This document shows, one piece after another, positions 34,534 through 41,762 of a DNA stretch of 64,000 bases. Source of the DNA: Streptomyces sp. R33 (lineage in GTDB: Bacteria; Actinomycetota; Actinomycetes; Streptomycetales; Streptomycetaceae); the NCBI RefSeq assembly GCF_041200175.1, contig NZ_CP165727.1, forward strand, positions 4,228,501 through 4,292,500, in the 5' to 3' direction. The notes under the pieces were generated by a model. The model saw only the letters and a list, made by a program, of their open reading frames with translations. It searched no databases and was not told the origin of the DNA. The position numbers and the translations under genes are program-made. Each line of letters begins with the position of its first letter. Position 1 is the stretch's first letter.

Positions 34534-35427
34534 TCAGCGGCGGCGGCGCAGGGCTCGGCCGACCACGACCGCCGAGGCCAGCGCCAGGGCGGCCGCCGGG
34601 GCGATCCAGCGCAGGTTCGCACCGGCACTGGAGTTCGCGGGTGCGGGAACCGGGGCGTAGCGGCCGCGCGGGGGCGCGTGGTCCACTTCCTCGGCGCTGC
34701 GGCCGATCATGGTGCGGCGGGCGTGGGCGGCCTCGGCGGGGGGCTGCGCGGCTGCGCCGAACCCGTCGATCTCCCCGCTCTGCCCGATCTGGCCGCCCTC
34801 GCCGATCTGGCCGAAGTCCGGGAGGCCCTCGAAGTCGCCGTCCATGAAGGGGCCCAGGGAAGGGGGCGGCACCTCGGTGTCGAAGACGGAGGCCGTGACC
34901 TCCGTGACGCCGCCGTCGTCCCCGTCCTCCGCGCCGGGTGCGTCGCCCTCCGCCTCCTCAGCCTCGGCGATCACGTCGGTCACCGGCTCCGCCGTTTCGG
35001 CAGCCAGCGCCGCGAGCTGCTCGGCGGCCCGGTCCAGGAGCCGCTGGACGGCGGTGGCGGTGGCCTCCGGTGCGAAGGCGGCGGCCCGCCCGTCGGCGGC
35101 GGCCTCGGCGGTGAACCCCAGCCGTGTCCCGTCGTCCACCGGGGTCAGCAGCAGCGCCAGGGACAGCTTGACGGCCCCGCTGCCGCGGATCTCCGTGCCC
35201 TCACCGGCCACGGTGAAGACGTACGGATCCCGTTCGGTGACGGACAGGGCCCCGCGGTAGGTGACGGTGTTCCCGCCGACCCGCACTTTGAGGCGGCCCG
35301 ACACGGGCCCGGACGCGGCGTCCGCGTCCTGCTGGAGCCCGGGTACGCAGCGGGCCACCAGGGCGGGGTCGCGCAGCACGGCGCGGAGGTCGTCTACCGG
35401 TACCGGAACGAACACCTGATGCTCCAT
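34534..35427 (-). CDS. CoxG-like SRPBCC protein with C-terminal membrane anchor
   Basis: 297 residues. The first ~150 have the SRPBCC/CoxG pattern (VPVDDLRAVLRDPALVARCVPGLQ, then GRLKVRVGG, FTVAGEGTEIRGSG). The middle is an acidic, Gly/Asp-rich linker with the repeated GQIGEGGQIGQSGE. The last ~30 residues form one transmembrane helix ending RALRRRR, so it should be tail-anchored facing the cytoplasm. CoxG proteins accompany CO dehydrogenase maturation, but no cox genes are near, so this is a lone paralogue of unknown job. Confidence 0.7.
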   Translation of the reverse strand: MEHQVFVPVPVDDLRAVLRDPALVARCVPGLQQDADAASGPVSGRLKVRVGGNTVTYRGALSVTERDPYVFTVAGEGTEIRGSGAVKLSLALLLTPVDDGTRLGFTAEAAADGRAAAFAPEATATAVQRLLDRAAEQLAALAAETAEPVTDVIAEAEEAEGDAPGAEDGDDGGVTEVTASVFDTEVPPPSLGPFMDGDFEGLPDFGQIGEGGQIGQSGEIDGFGAAAQPPAEAAHARRTMIGRSAEEVDHAPPRGRYAPVPAPANSSAGANLRWIAPAAALALASAVVVGRALRRRR

Positions 35428-35474
35428 GTGGTCGAGCCTACCGACGAGAGACCCTCCCGCACCCGGTCCGGCGC

Positions 35475-37115
35475 TTACGAATACCGCGGGTGCGGGAGCG
35501 TCGAGGGCGGCAGGCCCGCCACCCTGGTGCGCTCCGCGTCGCGCGCGGCGTCCCGAAGTGACTGCGTGGACAGCGAGCGCAGCCCCGGCGTGTCGCGGTC
35601 GACGCGCAGCTCGGGGACCTGTTCCCGGCCGGCCAGTACGAAGCCCCAGTCCTGCGGCAGCGCGTCGGCCGTGCCGAGGCTACGGTCGGGGCCGGCGGCG
35701 AAGCCGGAGAGCCGGCCACCGGCGCTGTAGGGAGCGGTGCGCAGGCCGGCCGCGCGCAGGGTGGCCTCGACCGTCCAGTACGTACGCGGGCGCGTGGCCA
35801 GCGGTCCGGCGTGCACGGCGAGCCGCCCGCCGGGGCGCAGGGCCCGGGCCGCGAGCCCGTAGAACTCCTGCGAGTACAGCTTCGTGCTGGGGGTGATGCC
35901 CGGGTCGGGGAGGTCGGAGACGATGACGTCGTACCGGTCCCGCGCGGCCCGCCCCCGCAGCCAGCGGAACGCGTCCTGCGTGACGACCCCGAGGCGCGGG
36001 TCCTCGTACACCCGGCCGTTGAGCGCGGACAGCATCGGGTCGGTGCGGGCGAGCCGGACCACGCCGGGGTCGAGCTCGACGACGGTGACGGAGGCGACGT
36101 CGCGGTAGCGCAGCACCTCGCGCGCGGCGAGCCCGTCGCCGCCGCCGAGGACCAGGACCCGGGTGTGCGGGCCGGTCATCGCGGGGTGCACGAGGGCCTC
36201 GTGGTAGCGGTACTCGTCGTAGCCGCTGACCCGCAGCCGGCCGTCGAGGAACAGGTCGAGGGAGCGCGGGGAGCCGGTGGCGGGGCCGGTCAGCACCAGC
36301 TCCTGGACGCCGGTCTGCCGTGCGACCCGGACCTCGCCGCCGTAGACGGCGCGCCGGGCGACCCGTTCGAAGTCGTCGGCGAGGACGGTCGCGCAGGCGA
36401 GGACGGCCAGCACGGTGACGTTCGCGGTGATGAGCAGCCAGCGGGAGCGCCGGCTCAGGTCGCGGCGGAACAGCCACAGGACCAGGCCCGCGCCGACGAC
36501 CGCGTTGACGGTGCCGGTCAGCATGGCGCCGGTGAGCTGGCCGAGCACCGGCAGCAGCAGGAACGGGAAGGCCAGCCCGCCGACCAGGGCGCCCACGTAG
36601 TCGGCGGCGAACAGGTCGGCGACGGCGCCGCCCGCGTCCTGCCGGCGGATCCGCTGGATGAGGACCATCAGCAGCGGGATCTCGGCGCCGATGAGCACGC
36701 CGATCGTGAACGAGAACGCGACGAGGGCGGGCCGGGACTCGCCCAGCCACGCGAAGCTCGCGTACAGCGCTATCGCCGAGAGCCCGCCGAGCAGGGCGAG
36801 GCCCGCCTCGATGACGGCGAATCCGAACGCGGGCCGCCTGCGCAGCCGTTTGGCCAGCAGGGAGCCGACCCCCATCGCGAAGACCATGACGGACAGCACG
36901 ACGGACGCCTGGGTGACGGAATCGCCGATGAGGTAGGAGCCGAGGGCGAGCAGCTCCAGCTCGTACACGAGCCCGCAGGCGGCGCAGACGAACACGGTGG
37001 CCAGGACGAGGAGTCGGCCGGTCCGGGGCCGTACGGGCAGGGCGGCCGGGAGGCTCGCCACGCCCCCCGGCTCCGGAGCCGGGAGCACCCGGCGCGGGAC
37101 GGAACGGTCGATCAT
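35475..37115 (-). CDS. Membrane-fused spermidine-synthase-like protein
   Basis: 546 residues. About seven membrane segments fill ~35-245 (GLVYELELLALGSYLIGDSV; FTIGVLIGAEIPLLMVL). A class I aminopropyl/methyltransferase-type domain follows, with TRVLVLGGGDGLAAREVLRY (~320) and a strand ending DVIVSDLPDPGI. This is the actinobacterial polyamine-synthase-like family whose reaction is not established. Whether it makes polyamines is doubtful; neighbours give no help. Confidence 0.85.
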   Translation of the reverse strand: MIDRSVPRRVLPAPEPGGVASLPAALPVRPRTGRLLVLATVFVCAACGLVYELELLALGSYLIGDSVTQASVVLSVMVFAMGVGSLLAKRLRRRPAFGFAVIEAGLALLGGLSAIALYASFAWLGESRPALVAFSFTIGVLIGAEIPLLMVLIQRIRRQDAGGAVADLFAADYVGALVGGLAFPFLLLPVLGQLTGAMLTGTVNAVVGAGLVLWLFRRDLSRRSRWLLITANVTVLAVLACATVLADDFERVARRAVYGGEVRVARQTGVQELVLTGPATGSPRSLDLFLDGRLRVSGYDEYRYHEALVHPAMTGPHTRVLVLGGGDGLAAREVLRYRDVASVTVVELDPGVVRLARTDPMLSALNGRVYEDPRLGVVTQDAFRWLRGRAARDRYDVIVSDLPDPGITPSTKLYSQEFYGLAARALRPGGRLAVHAGPLATRPRTYWTVEATLRAAGLRTAPYSAGGRLSGFAAGPDRSLGTADALPQDWGFVLAGREQVPELRVDRDTPGLRSLSTQSLRDAARDAERTRVAGLPPSTLPHPRYS

Positions 37116-37254
37116 GAAGCGAACGGTACGTCACCGCCCACTCGCATCCAGTCACCCACATGGGTGCAAGTGACCTACTGTTCCAGCCGGTTGGCGTAAC
37201 CGCGTGGGCACGCGTGCGGCGCCCGCGCCCCGGAACGCCCAGCCCAGTCCCGCA

Positions 37255-37797
37255 CTACCCTGCGGCGGGCTCCAGGGCGCCCGCGGATGCGCCCACGCGC
37301 ACACCGACCCTCGTACGAGTGGCCACCAACTGGCCTTCCTGCGGGTACGCGTGCCAGGTGCGCCAGCGCACCTGCCCCTCGTGGCGCTGCGCGAGCATGG
37401 CGGTGAAGGCGTGCGGGCTGCCGGGAAAGGTTCCGGCCAATCCGTTCGGGTGATCCGCGACCAGCGCCAGCAGCTCCTGCGCACGTCCCGCGAAGGAGCC
37501 CTGCGACAGGGTCTCGACCCGCGCGGCGAACTCGTACTCCCAGCCCCCCATCCTCTTGGCCACGCCGAGCGGCAGCGGCGTACTGCTGCCGGGCATGCAG
37601 GCGACCGTCTCCGAGCAGAGCACCCGGCCCTCCTCCAGGAGCACTTGGTGCGAGGCGCCGAGCAGGCGCAACTCCACCTTCGCACCCGCCAGTTCGAGGT
37701 TCAGTACGGCCAGGGCGGGCAGCCGGTCCCGACCCAGGGCCCAGGCGAGATCGGCGGCACGCGTGTCGGTATAGGTGGTCTGGAGGGTCGTGAGCAT
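37255..37797 (-). CDS. DUF2617 protein
   Basis: 180 residues from ATG 37797. Recognisable as the actinobacterial DUF2617 family by TDTRAADLAWALGR, SHQVLLEEGRVLCSETVACMPG and GGWEYEFAARVETLSQG. Cytosolic, no known activity. Co-directional with the membrane spermidine-synthase-like gene 140 bp downstream. Confidence 0.85.
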   Translation of the reverse strand: MLTTLQTTYTDTRAADLAWALGRDRLPALAVLNLELAGAKVELRLLGASHQVLLEEGRVLCSETVACMPGSSTPLPLGVAKRMGGWEYEFAARVETLSQGSFAGRAQELLALVADHPNGLAGTFPGSPHAFTAMLAQRHEGQVRWRTWHAYPQEGQLVATRTRVGVRVGASAGALEPAAG

Positions 37798-38130
37798 GAG
37801 TCGGCTCCGCAAACGCGCGAGGGAGATGGGCCGGGGCCCGCCAGCGGTAGTCAACGGGTGGGGGGACACCGGCACGGGTCCACAGGAAGTCCAGGGAGGT
37901 CCGAGGACTGGTCTACTCAACCGAGGGAATCATGAAAGGCACGGCACTCACAGCGTTTTTACCCAACTTGATTGGGTTTACATCCCCCCGGGGGCTACAC
38001 AGTTCACGTGTTCAACCTCGGGCGTCCCGCGCGTCGCACCGCAGCGGACCGGGAGCACCGAACATGAGGGCGCCCGACGGCAGTTAGCGCCGTCGGGCGC
38101 CCCGACGCACGCGGCGCCAGCTGCCCCGTG
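37798..38130. other. Intergenic region (333 bp) with dyad and terminator
   Basis: No gene is supported here. It holds an AT-rich dyad, ACCCAA-CTTGA-TTGGGT, at 37961-37977, which could be an operator of the DUF2617 gene. An imperfect parS-like sequence lies near 38001, and the terminator hairpin at 38068-38102 serves the small gene on the minus strand. Confidence 0.5.
38068..38102 (-). terminator. Hairpin after the small Cys/Gly/Ser-rich membrane protein
   Basis: A perfect 14-bp stem (38068-38081 with 38089-38102) and a 7-base loop, about 30 bp past the stop of the gene at 38131. Confidence 0.8.
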
Positions 38131-38370
38131 TCAGCTGGAACCGCATCCTCCGCCGCCGCCGCAGGAGGACGAGCCCCCACCGCACGACGAGGAGGAACCG
38201 CAGGACGAGCCGCCCCCGCACGAGCTGGAACCCCCGCCACCGTTCGCCCACCACGAAGAGCGGGAGCCCGAGCCGGAATCGGCGCCGGTCCAGGCGCGGG
38301 CCACCTTGCGCACCAGGAGCACGAAACCCAGGACGACCAGCGCCACCAACACCAAGCCGAAGACAGACAT
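38131..38370 (-). CDS. Small membrane protein with Gly/Ser/Cys-rich tail
   Basis: 79 residues from ATG 38370. One N-terminal membrane helix (MSVFGLVLVALVVLGFVLLV), a short basic/polar linker, then a ~35-residue tail of Gly and Ser with five regularly spaced Cys, ending CGSS. The tail resembles Cys/Gly-rich tails seen at the end of some Streptomyces membrane proteins of the TIGR04222 type, but here it is a stand-alone gene. Function unknown; metal binding or disulfide display outside the membrane are possibilities. A terminator follows. Confidence 0.75.
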   Translation of the reverse strand: MSVFGLVLVALVVLGFVLLVRKVARAWTGADSGSGSRSSWWANGGGGSSSCGGGSSCGSSSSCGGGSSSCGGGGGCGSS

Positions 38371-38493
38371 GACACCCAACCCCCGTTCACGTTCCCGCCC
38401 CGGTCCCCCGGGGTGTGAAGGGGGGATGCCCGCACGCCACCCGGGCCAAAGCACACTTGAGCAAGTCCAGAGGTTCCCCGCAGGATGGCGCCC

Positions 38494-39675
38494 ATGAGCG
38501 CACCCGTGGGCGGCAGCCGCCCCCTCCTGAACCGCCGCCTGGCCTCCTTCGGTACGACGATCTTCGCGGAGATGTCGGCCCTGGCCGCCCGCACCGGGTC
38601 GATCAACCTGGGCCAGGGCTTCCCCGACACGGACGGCCCCGCCGAGATCGCCGAGGCCGCCTCCCGCGCCGTGCTCTCGGGCCTGGGCAACCAGTACCCG
38701 CCCGGCCCCGGCATCCCGGAGCTGCGCACCGCGATCGCCCGGCACCAGCAGCGGTTCTACGGCCTGGCCCCCGACCCGGACACGGAGGTCCTGGTCACCG
38801 CCGGCGCGACGGAGGCCATCGCCGCCTCGCTGCTCGCCCTGCTCGAACCCGGCGACGAGGTCATCGCGCTGGAGCCGTACTACGACTCGTACGCGGCCTG
38901 CATCGCGATGGCCGGCGCCACCCGCGTGCCGGTCACCCTGCGCCCGGACGCCGGAGCCTTCGCGCTCGACCTCGACGAACTGCGCGCCGCGGTCACCCCG
39001 CGCACCCGGCTGCTCCTGCTCAACACCCCGCACAACCCGACGGGCACGGTCCTGACCCCGGCCGAGCTCGCGGCGATCGCGGAACTGGCGGTGGAGCGGA
39101 ACCTCCTCGTCGTCACGGACGAGGTCTACGAACACCTGGTCTTCGAGGGCGCCCACGTCCCACTGGCCTCGCTGCCCGGCATGCGCGAGCGCACGGTCAC
39201 CATCAGCTCGGCCGGCAAGACGTTCTCGTTCACGGGCTGGAAGGTCGGCTGGATCACCGCCCCGCCGGAGCTCGTCTCCGCGGTCCGCTCGGCGAAGCAG
39301 TTCCTGACGTACGTCTCCTCGGGACCGTTCCAGTACGCCATCGCGGAGGCCCTGGACCTCCCCGACGGCTACTACGAGGGCTTCCGAGCCGACCTGGCCG
39401 CCAAGCGCGACATCCTCGCCGACGGCCTCACGGCGGCCGGCTTCGAGGTCTACCGCCCCCGCGGCACGTACTTCATCACCACGGACATCACCCCGCTCGG
39501 CGAGAAGGACGGCCTCGCCTTCTGCCGCGCCCTCCCGGAACGCTGCGGTGTCGTCGCCATCCCGAACCAGGTCTTCTACGACCACCGGTCCGCAGGAGCG
39601 ACCCAGGTCCGCTGGGCCTTCTGCAAGAAGACCGAGGTCCTCGAAGAGGCCGCGGAGCGCCTGCGCCGGCTCTGA
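38494..39675 (+). CDS. Class I/II PLP aminotransferase
   Basis: 393 residues from ATG 38494; an in-frame ATG at 38485 is the alternative, but AGGA sits 8 bases before 38494. Fold type I motifs: LGQGFPDTDGP near 37, the PLP phosphate site TAGATEAIAASLLAL, the conserved NTPHNPTGTV with substrate-binding Asn, DEVYEHLVFE, and Lys in SSAGKTFSFTGWKVGW. The set matches the kynurenine/methionine aminotransferase branch (YbdL-like), which transaminates methionine, phenylalanine or kynurenine. With kynA-kynU 10 kb away a kynurenine role is conceivable but unproven. Confidence 0.9.
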   Translation: MSAPVGGSRPLLNRRLASFGTTIFAEMSALAARTGSINLGQGFPDTDGPAEIAEAASRAVLSGLGNQYPPGPGIPELRTAIARHQQRFYGLAPDPDTEVLVTAGATEAIAASLLALLEPGDEVIALEPYYDSYAACIAMAGATRVPVTLRPDAGAFALDLDELRAAVTPRTRLLLLNTPHNPTGTVLTPAELAAIAELAVERNLLVVTDEVYEHLVFEGAHVPLASLPGMRERTVTISSAGKTFSFTGWKVGWITAPPELVSAVRSAKQFLTYVSSGPFQYAIAEALDLPDGYYEGFRADLAAKRDILADGLTAAGFEVYRPRGTYFITTDITPLGEKDGLAFCRALPERCGVVAIPNQVFYDHRSAGATQVRWAFCKKTEVLEEAAERLRRL

Positions 39676-39829
39676 GGCCGGGCCATCGGGGGGACGCCTC
39701 GGGGGCGGGCCGATTTCACCGGAGATTCCGGGGGCATTCACGCCCTCGGGGAGGTGGTGAGCTTTAGGGTGCCCGAGGCTCTCCTCGTCGGGATGGGCGA
39801 ACGCAGGCAGCGCGGGAAAGACGGGGTTC

Positions 39830-40978
39830 ATGACGGCGACGGGCAGTGCGTCGGTTCCCGTGCGGCCGCAGGAGCTCCGGACCGGCAGGGTGCCCGCCGC
39901 CCTCGTCGCGCTCGGGGTGTTCGCCGCCGTCCGGGCCTCAGGGGCGCTGGTGCTCACCGTCGGGGCCTGGTGGGCCGGGCGGAGCCCCGTCCGCGTGCTC
40001 GGGCACTCCTGGGACTCCGTCTGGTACCTCGGCATCGCCGTGCACGGCTACGGCCGCACCCAGATGTGGGCCGAGTCCGGGCTGGTGCAGAGCGACTACG
40101 CCTTCTTCCCGCTGTACCCGCTGCTCGTGGGGCTGGCCGGGGCCACCCCCTGGGCCGGGCTGCTCGTGGCCTGGACCGCCGCGGCGGTGGCCGCCCTCGG
40201 GGTGTACCGGGTCGGGGAGCTGTTGCTCGGCCCGCGCGTCGGGGTGCTGCTGGTGGCGCTGTGGGCGGCGACCCCGCACGCGGTGGTGCTGACCCTCGCC
40301 TACACCGAGCCGCTGCTGGCCGCGCTGGCCGCCTGGGCCCTGTACGCCGTACTGCGCGAGCGCTGGCCGTGGGCCACGGGCCTCGCCGTGCTCGCCGGGC
40401 TGACCCGCCCGACCGGGATCGCCGTCGGCGCCGCCGTGTCCGCCATGGCCCTGCACGCGCTGCTCGTCCGCAGATCCCGCGCGCCCCAGGCGTGGGCGGC
40501 CGCGCTGCTGGCCCCGGCGGGCTGGGCGGCGTACGTAGCCGCCGTCGGGATACGCACGGGGGACCCGGCCGGGTACTTCACCGTGCAGCAGCGCTGGGGC
40601 TCCCGCTTCGACTTCGGCTCGTACACGACGGGCACCGTCTGGCGGGTGCTGACCGGCGGGCACGTACAGCTCGCCACCGTCGTGACCGTGGCCGTGCTGG
40701 CCGCGGCCGGGCTCCTGGCCGTGCTCCTGCTGCTCGACCGGATGCCGGCGGCCCTGCTCGTGTACACCGCCGTACTGCTGCTGATCACCTACGGCGGGGC
40801 CGGCTACTTCGAGTCGAAGCCGCGCTTCCTGCTGCCGGCGTTCCCGCTGCTCCTGCCGGTCGCCGCCGCAATGGCGCGAGCCCGGCCGCGCTCCGCGGTC
40901 GTGGTGACCGCGGGGCTGGCCGGGCTCTCGTACGGCTACGGGCTGTACCTGCTGCTCATCGCCCGTGTGCCGCTGTGA
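39830..40978 (+). CDS. GT-C family membrane mannosyltransferase (PIG-V-like)
   Basis: 382 residues with about ten membrane segments. The first loop has WDSVWYLGIAVHGYG, carrying the catalytic Asp of GT-C enzymes, followed by FFPLYPLLVGL. This matches the PIG-V-like actinobacterial mannosyltransferases that use polyprenyl-phosphate-mannose outside the membrane. Acceptor unknown, probably a lipid glycan or secreted protein. It is convergent with the YbjN gene 12 bp away. Confidence 0.82.
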   Translation: MTATGSASVPVRPQELRTGRVPAALVALGVFAAVRASGALVLTVGAWWAGRSPVRVLGHSWDSVWYLGIAVHGYGRTQMWAESGLVQSDYAFFPLYPLLVGLAGATPWAGLLVAWTAAAVAALGVYRVGELLLGPRVGVLLVALWAATPHAVVLTLAYTEPLLAALAAWALYAVLRERWPWATGLAVLAGLTRPTGIAVGAAVSAMALHALLVRRSRAPQAWAAALLAPAGWAAYVAAVGIRTGDPAGYFTVQQRWGSRFDFGSYTTGTVWRVLTGGHVQLATVVTVAVLAAAGLLAVLLLLDRMPAALLVYTAVLLLITYGGAGYFESKPRFLLPAFPLLLPVAAAMARARPRSAVVVTAGLAGLSYGYGLYLLLIARVPL

Positions 40979-40990
40979 CGGTCGCGACGA

Positions 40991-41530
40991 CTAGGCGTCG
41001 TCCCCGTCCTTGTCGTCACCGTCGGTGGAGTCGATCTCCTTCTCCAGTCCGAGCTGCTCCACGAGCCACTTGTCGAACTCGATGGAGGCCCGGACCCAGC
41101 TGACCGTGGAGGAAACGAAGTGCTCCAGGCTGACGCCGGTGCCGATCAGCATCTGCGCCTCGCCGATCAGGCGCACGGAGCCGTCGTCGTGCGTGTGGCT
41201 GTAGACCTTCGGCCACAGGGTGCGGCGGTTCCAGTCGTCGATCGACTCGAGGAGCTGGGGCTTGTCCTCGATCGCGTGCGGACGGTCGTAGAAGGTCCGC
41301 ACCGAGAAGACCTGCTGCTCGTCCTCGCCGCGGAACATGAAGTACGTACGGAACTCCTCCCACGGCGCCGCGAGGTCACCCTCGTCGTCGACGACGTACT
41401 TGAGCTCCATCTGCTCCAGCAGCTGCTTGACCAGATCCTGGTCGGGGACGACGGGGCCCGCCGGTCCTGTGGCCTGCGGATCGGGCTGCTGCCCTCCGAA
41501 GTTCGGAATCGAGGCCGGGTCGATGCTCAC
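40991..41530 (-). CDS. YbjN-domain protein
   Basis: 179 residues from GTG 41530 (AAGGGA upstream). The YbjN / type III chaperone-like fold is recognisable: LLEQMELKYVVDDEGDL, TYFMFRGEDEQQVFSVRTF, FVSSTVSWVRASIEFDKWL. The N-terminus is Pro/Gln-rich and the C-terminus acidic (DSTDGDDKDGDDA). Role in actinobacteria unknown; possibly a chaperone-like regulator. An ATG further upstream (41560) would add a basic extension without support. Confidence 0.85.
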   Translation of the reverse strand: MSIDPASIPNFGGQQPDPQATGPAGPVVPDQDLVKQLLEQMELKYVVDDEGDLAAPWEEFRTYFMFRGEDEQQVFSVRTFYDRPHAIEDKPQLLESIDDWNRRTLWPKVYSHTHDDGSVRLIGEAQMLIGTGVSLEHFVSSTVSWVRASIEFDKWLVEQLGLEKEIDSTDGDDKDGDDA

Positions 41531-41762
41531 CGTGATTTCCCTTCGTGCGGATGATGTCATCCTCCCCCATTGCTCCCACCCCCTGTCCACCCCCGCACCT
41601 ACGATCCGCGCAGGGCGGACAGGAGTAAGCCGCCAATAAGGCCAGGAGGGGGACGTAGGGCAGGACGCAACGGCACATCGGCGCCCGCGGGAGCCTGCCC
41701 GGGGACGCCCGCGACCAGCGGTGCGAGCGCACACTGCCGCGGCCGGGGCGCCTCGGAGGGCC

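Noticed and set aside
38001..38014. Second parS near the DUF2617 promoter
   Set aside because: AGTTCACGTGTTCA shares only the central TTCACGTG with parS and the right arm does not match.
38131..38370. Lanthipeptide or thiopeptide precursor
   Set aside because: The Cys/Ser/Gly tail is suggestive, but a membrane helix replaces a leader and no modifying enzyme is adjacent.
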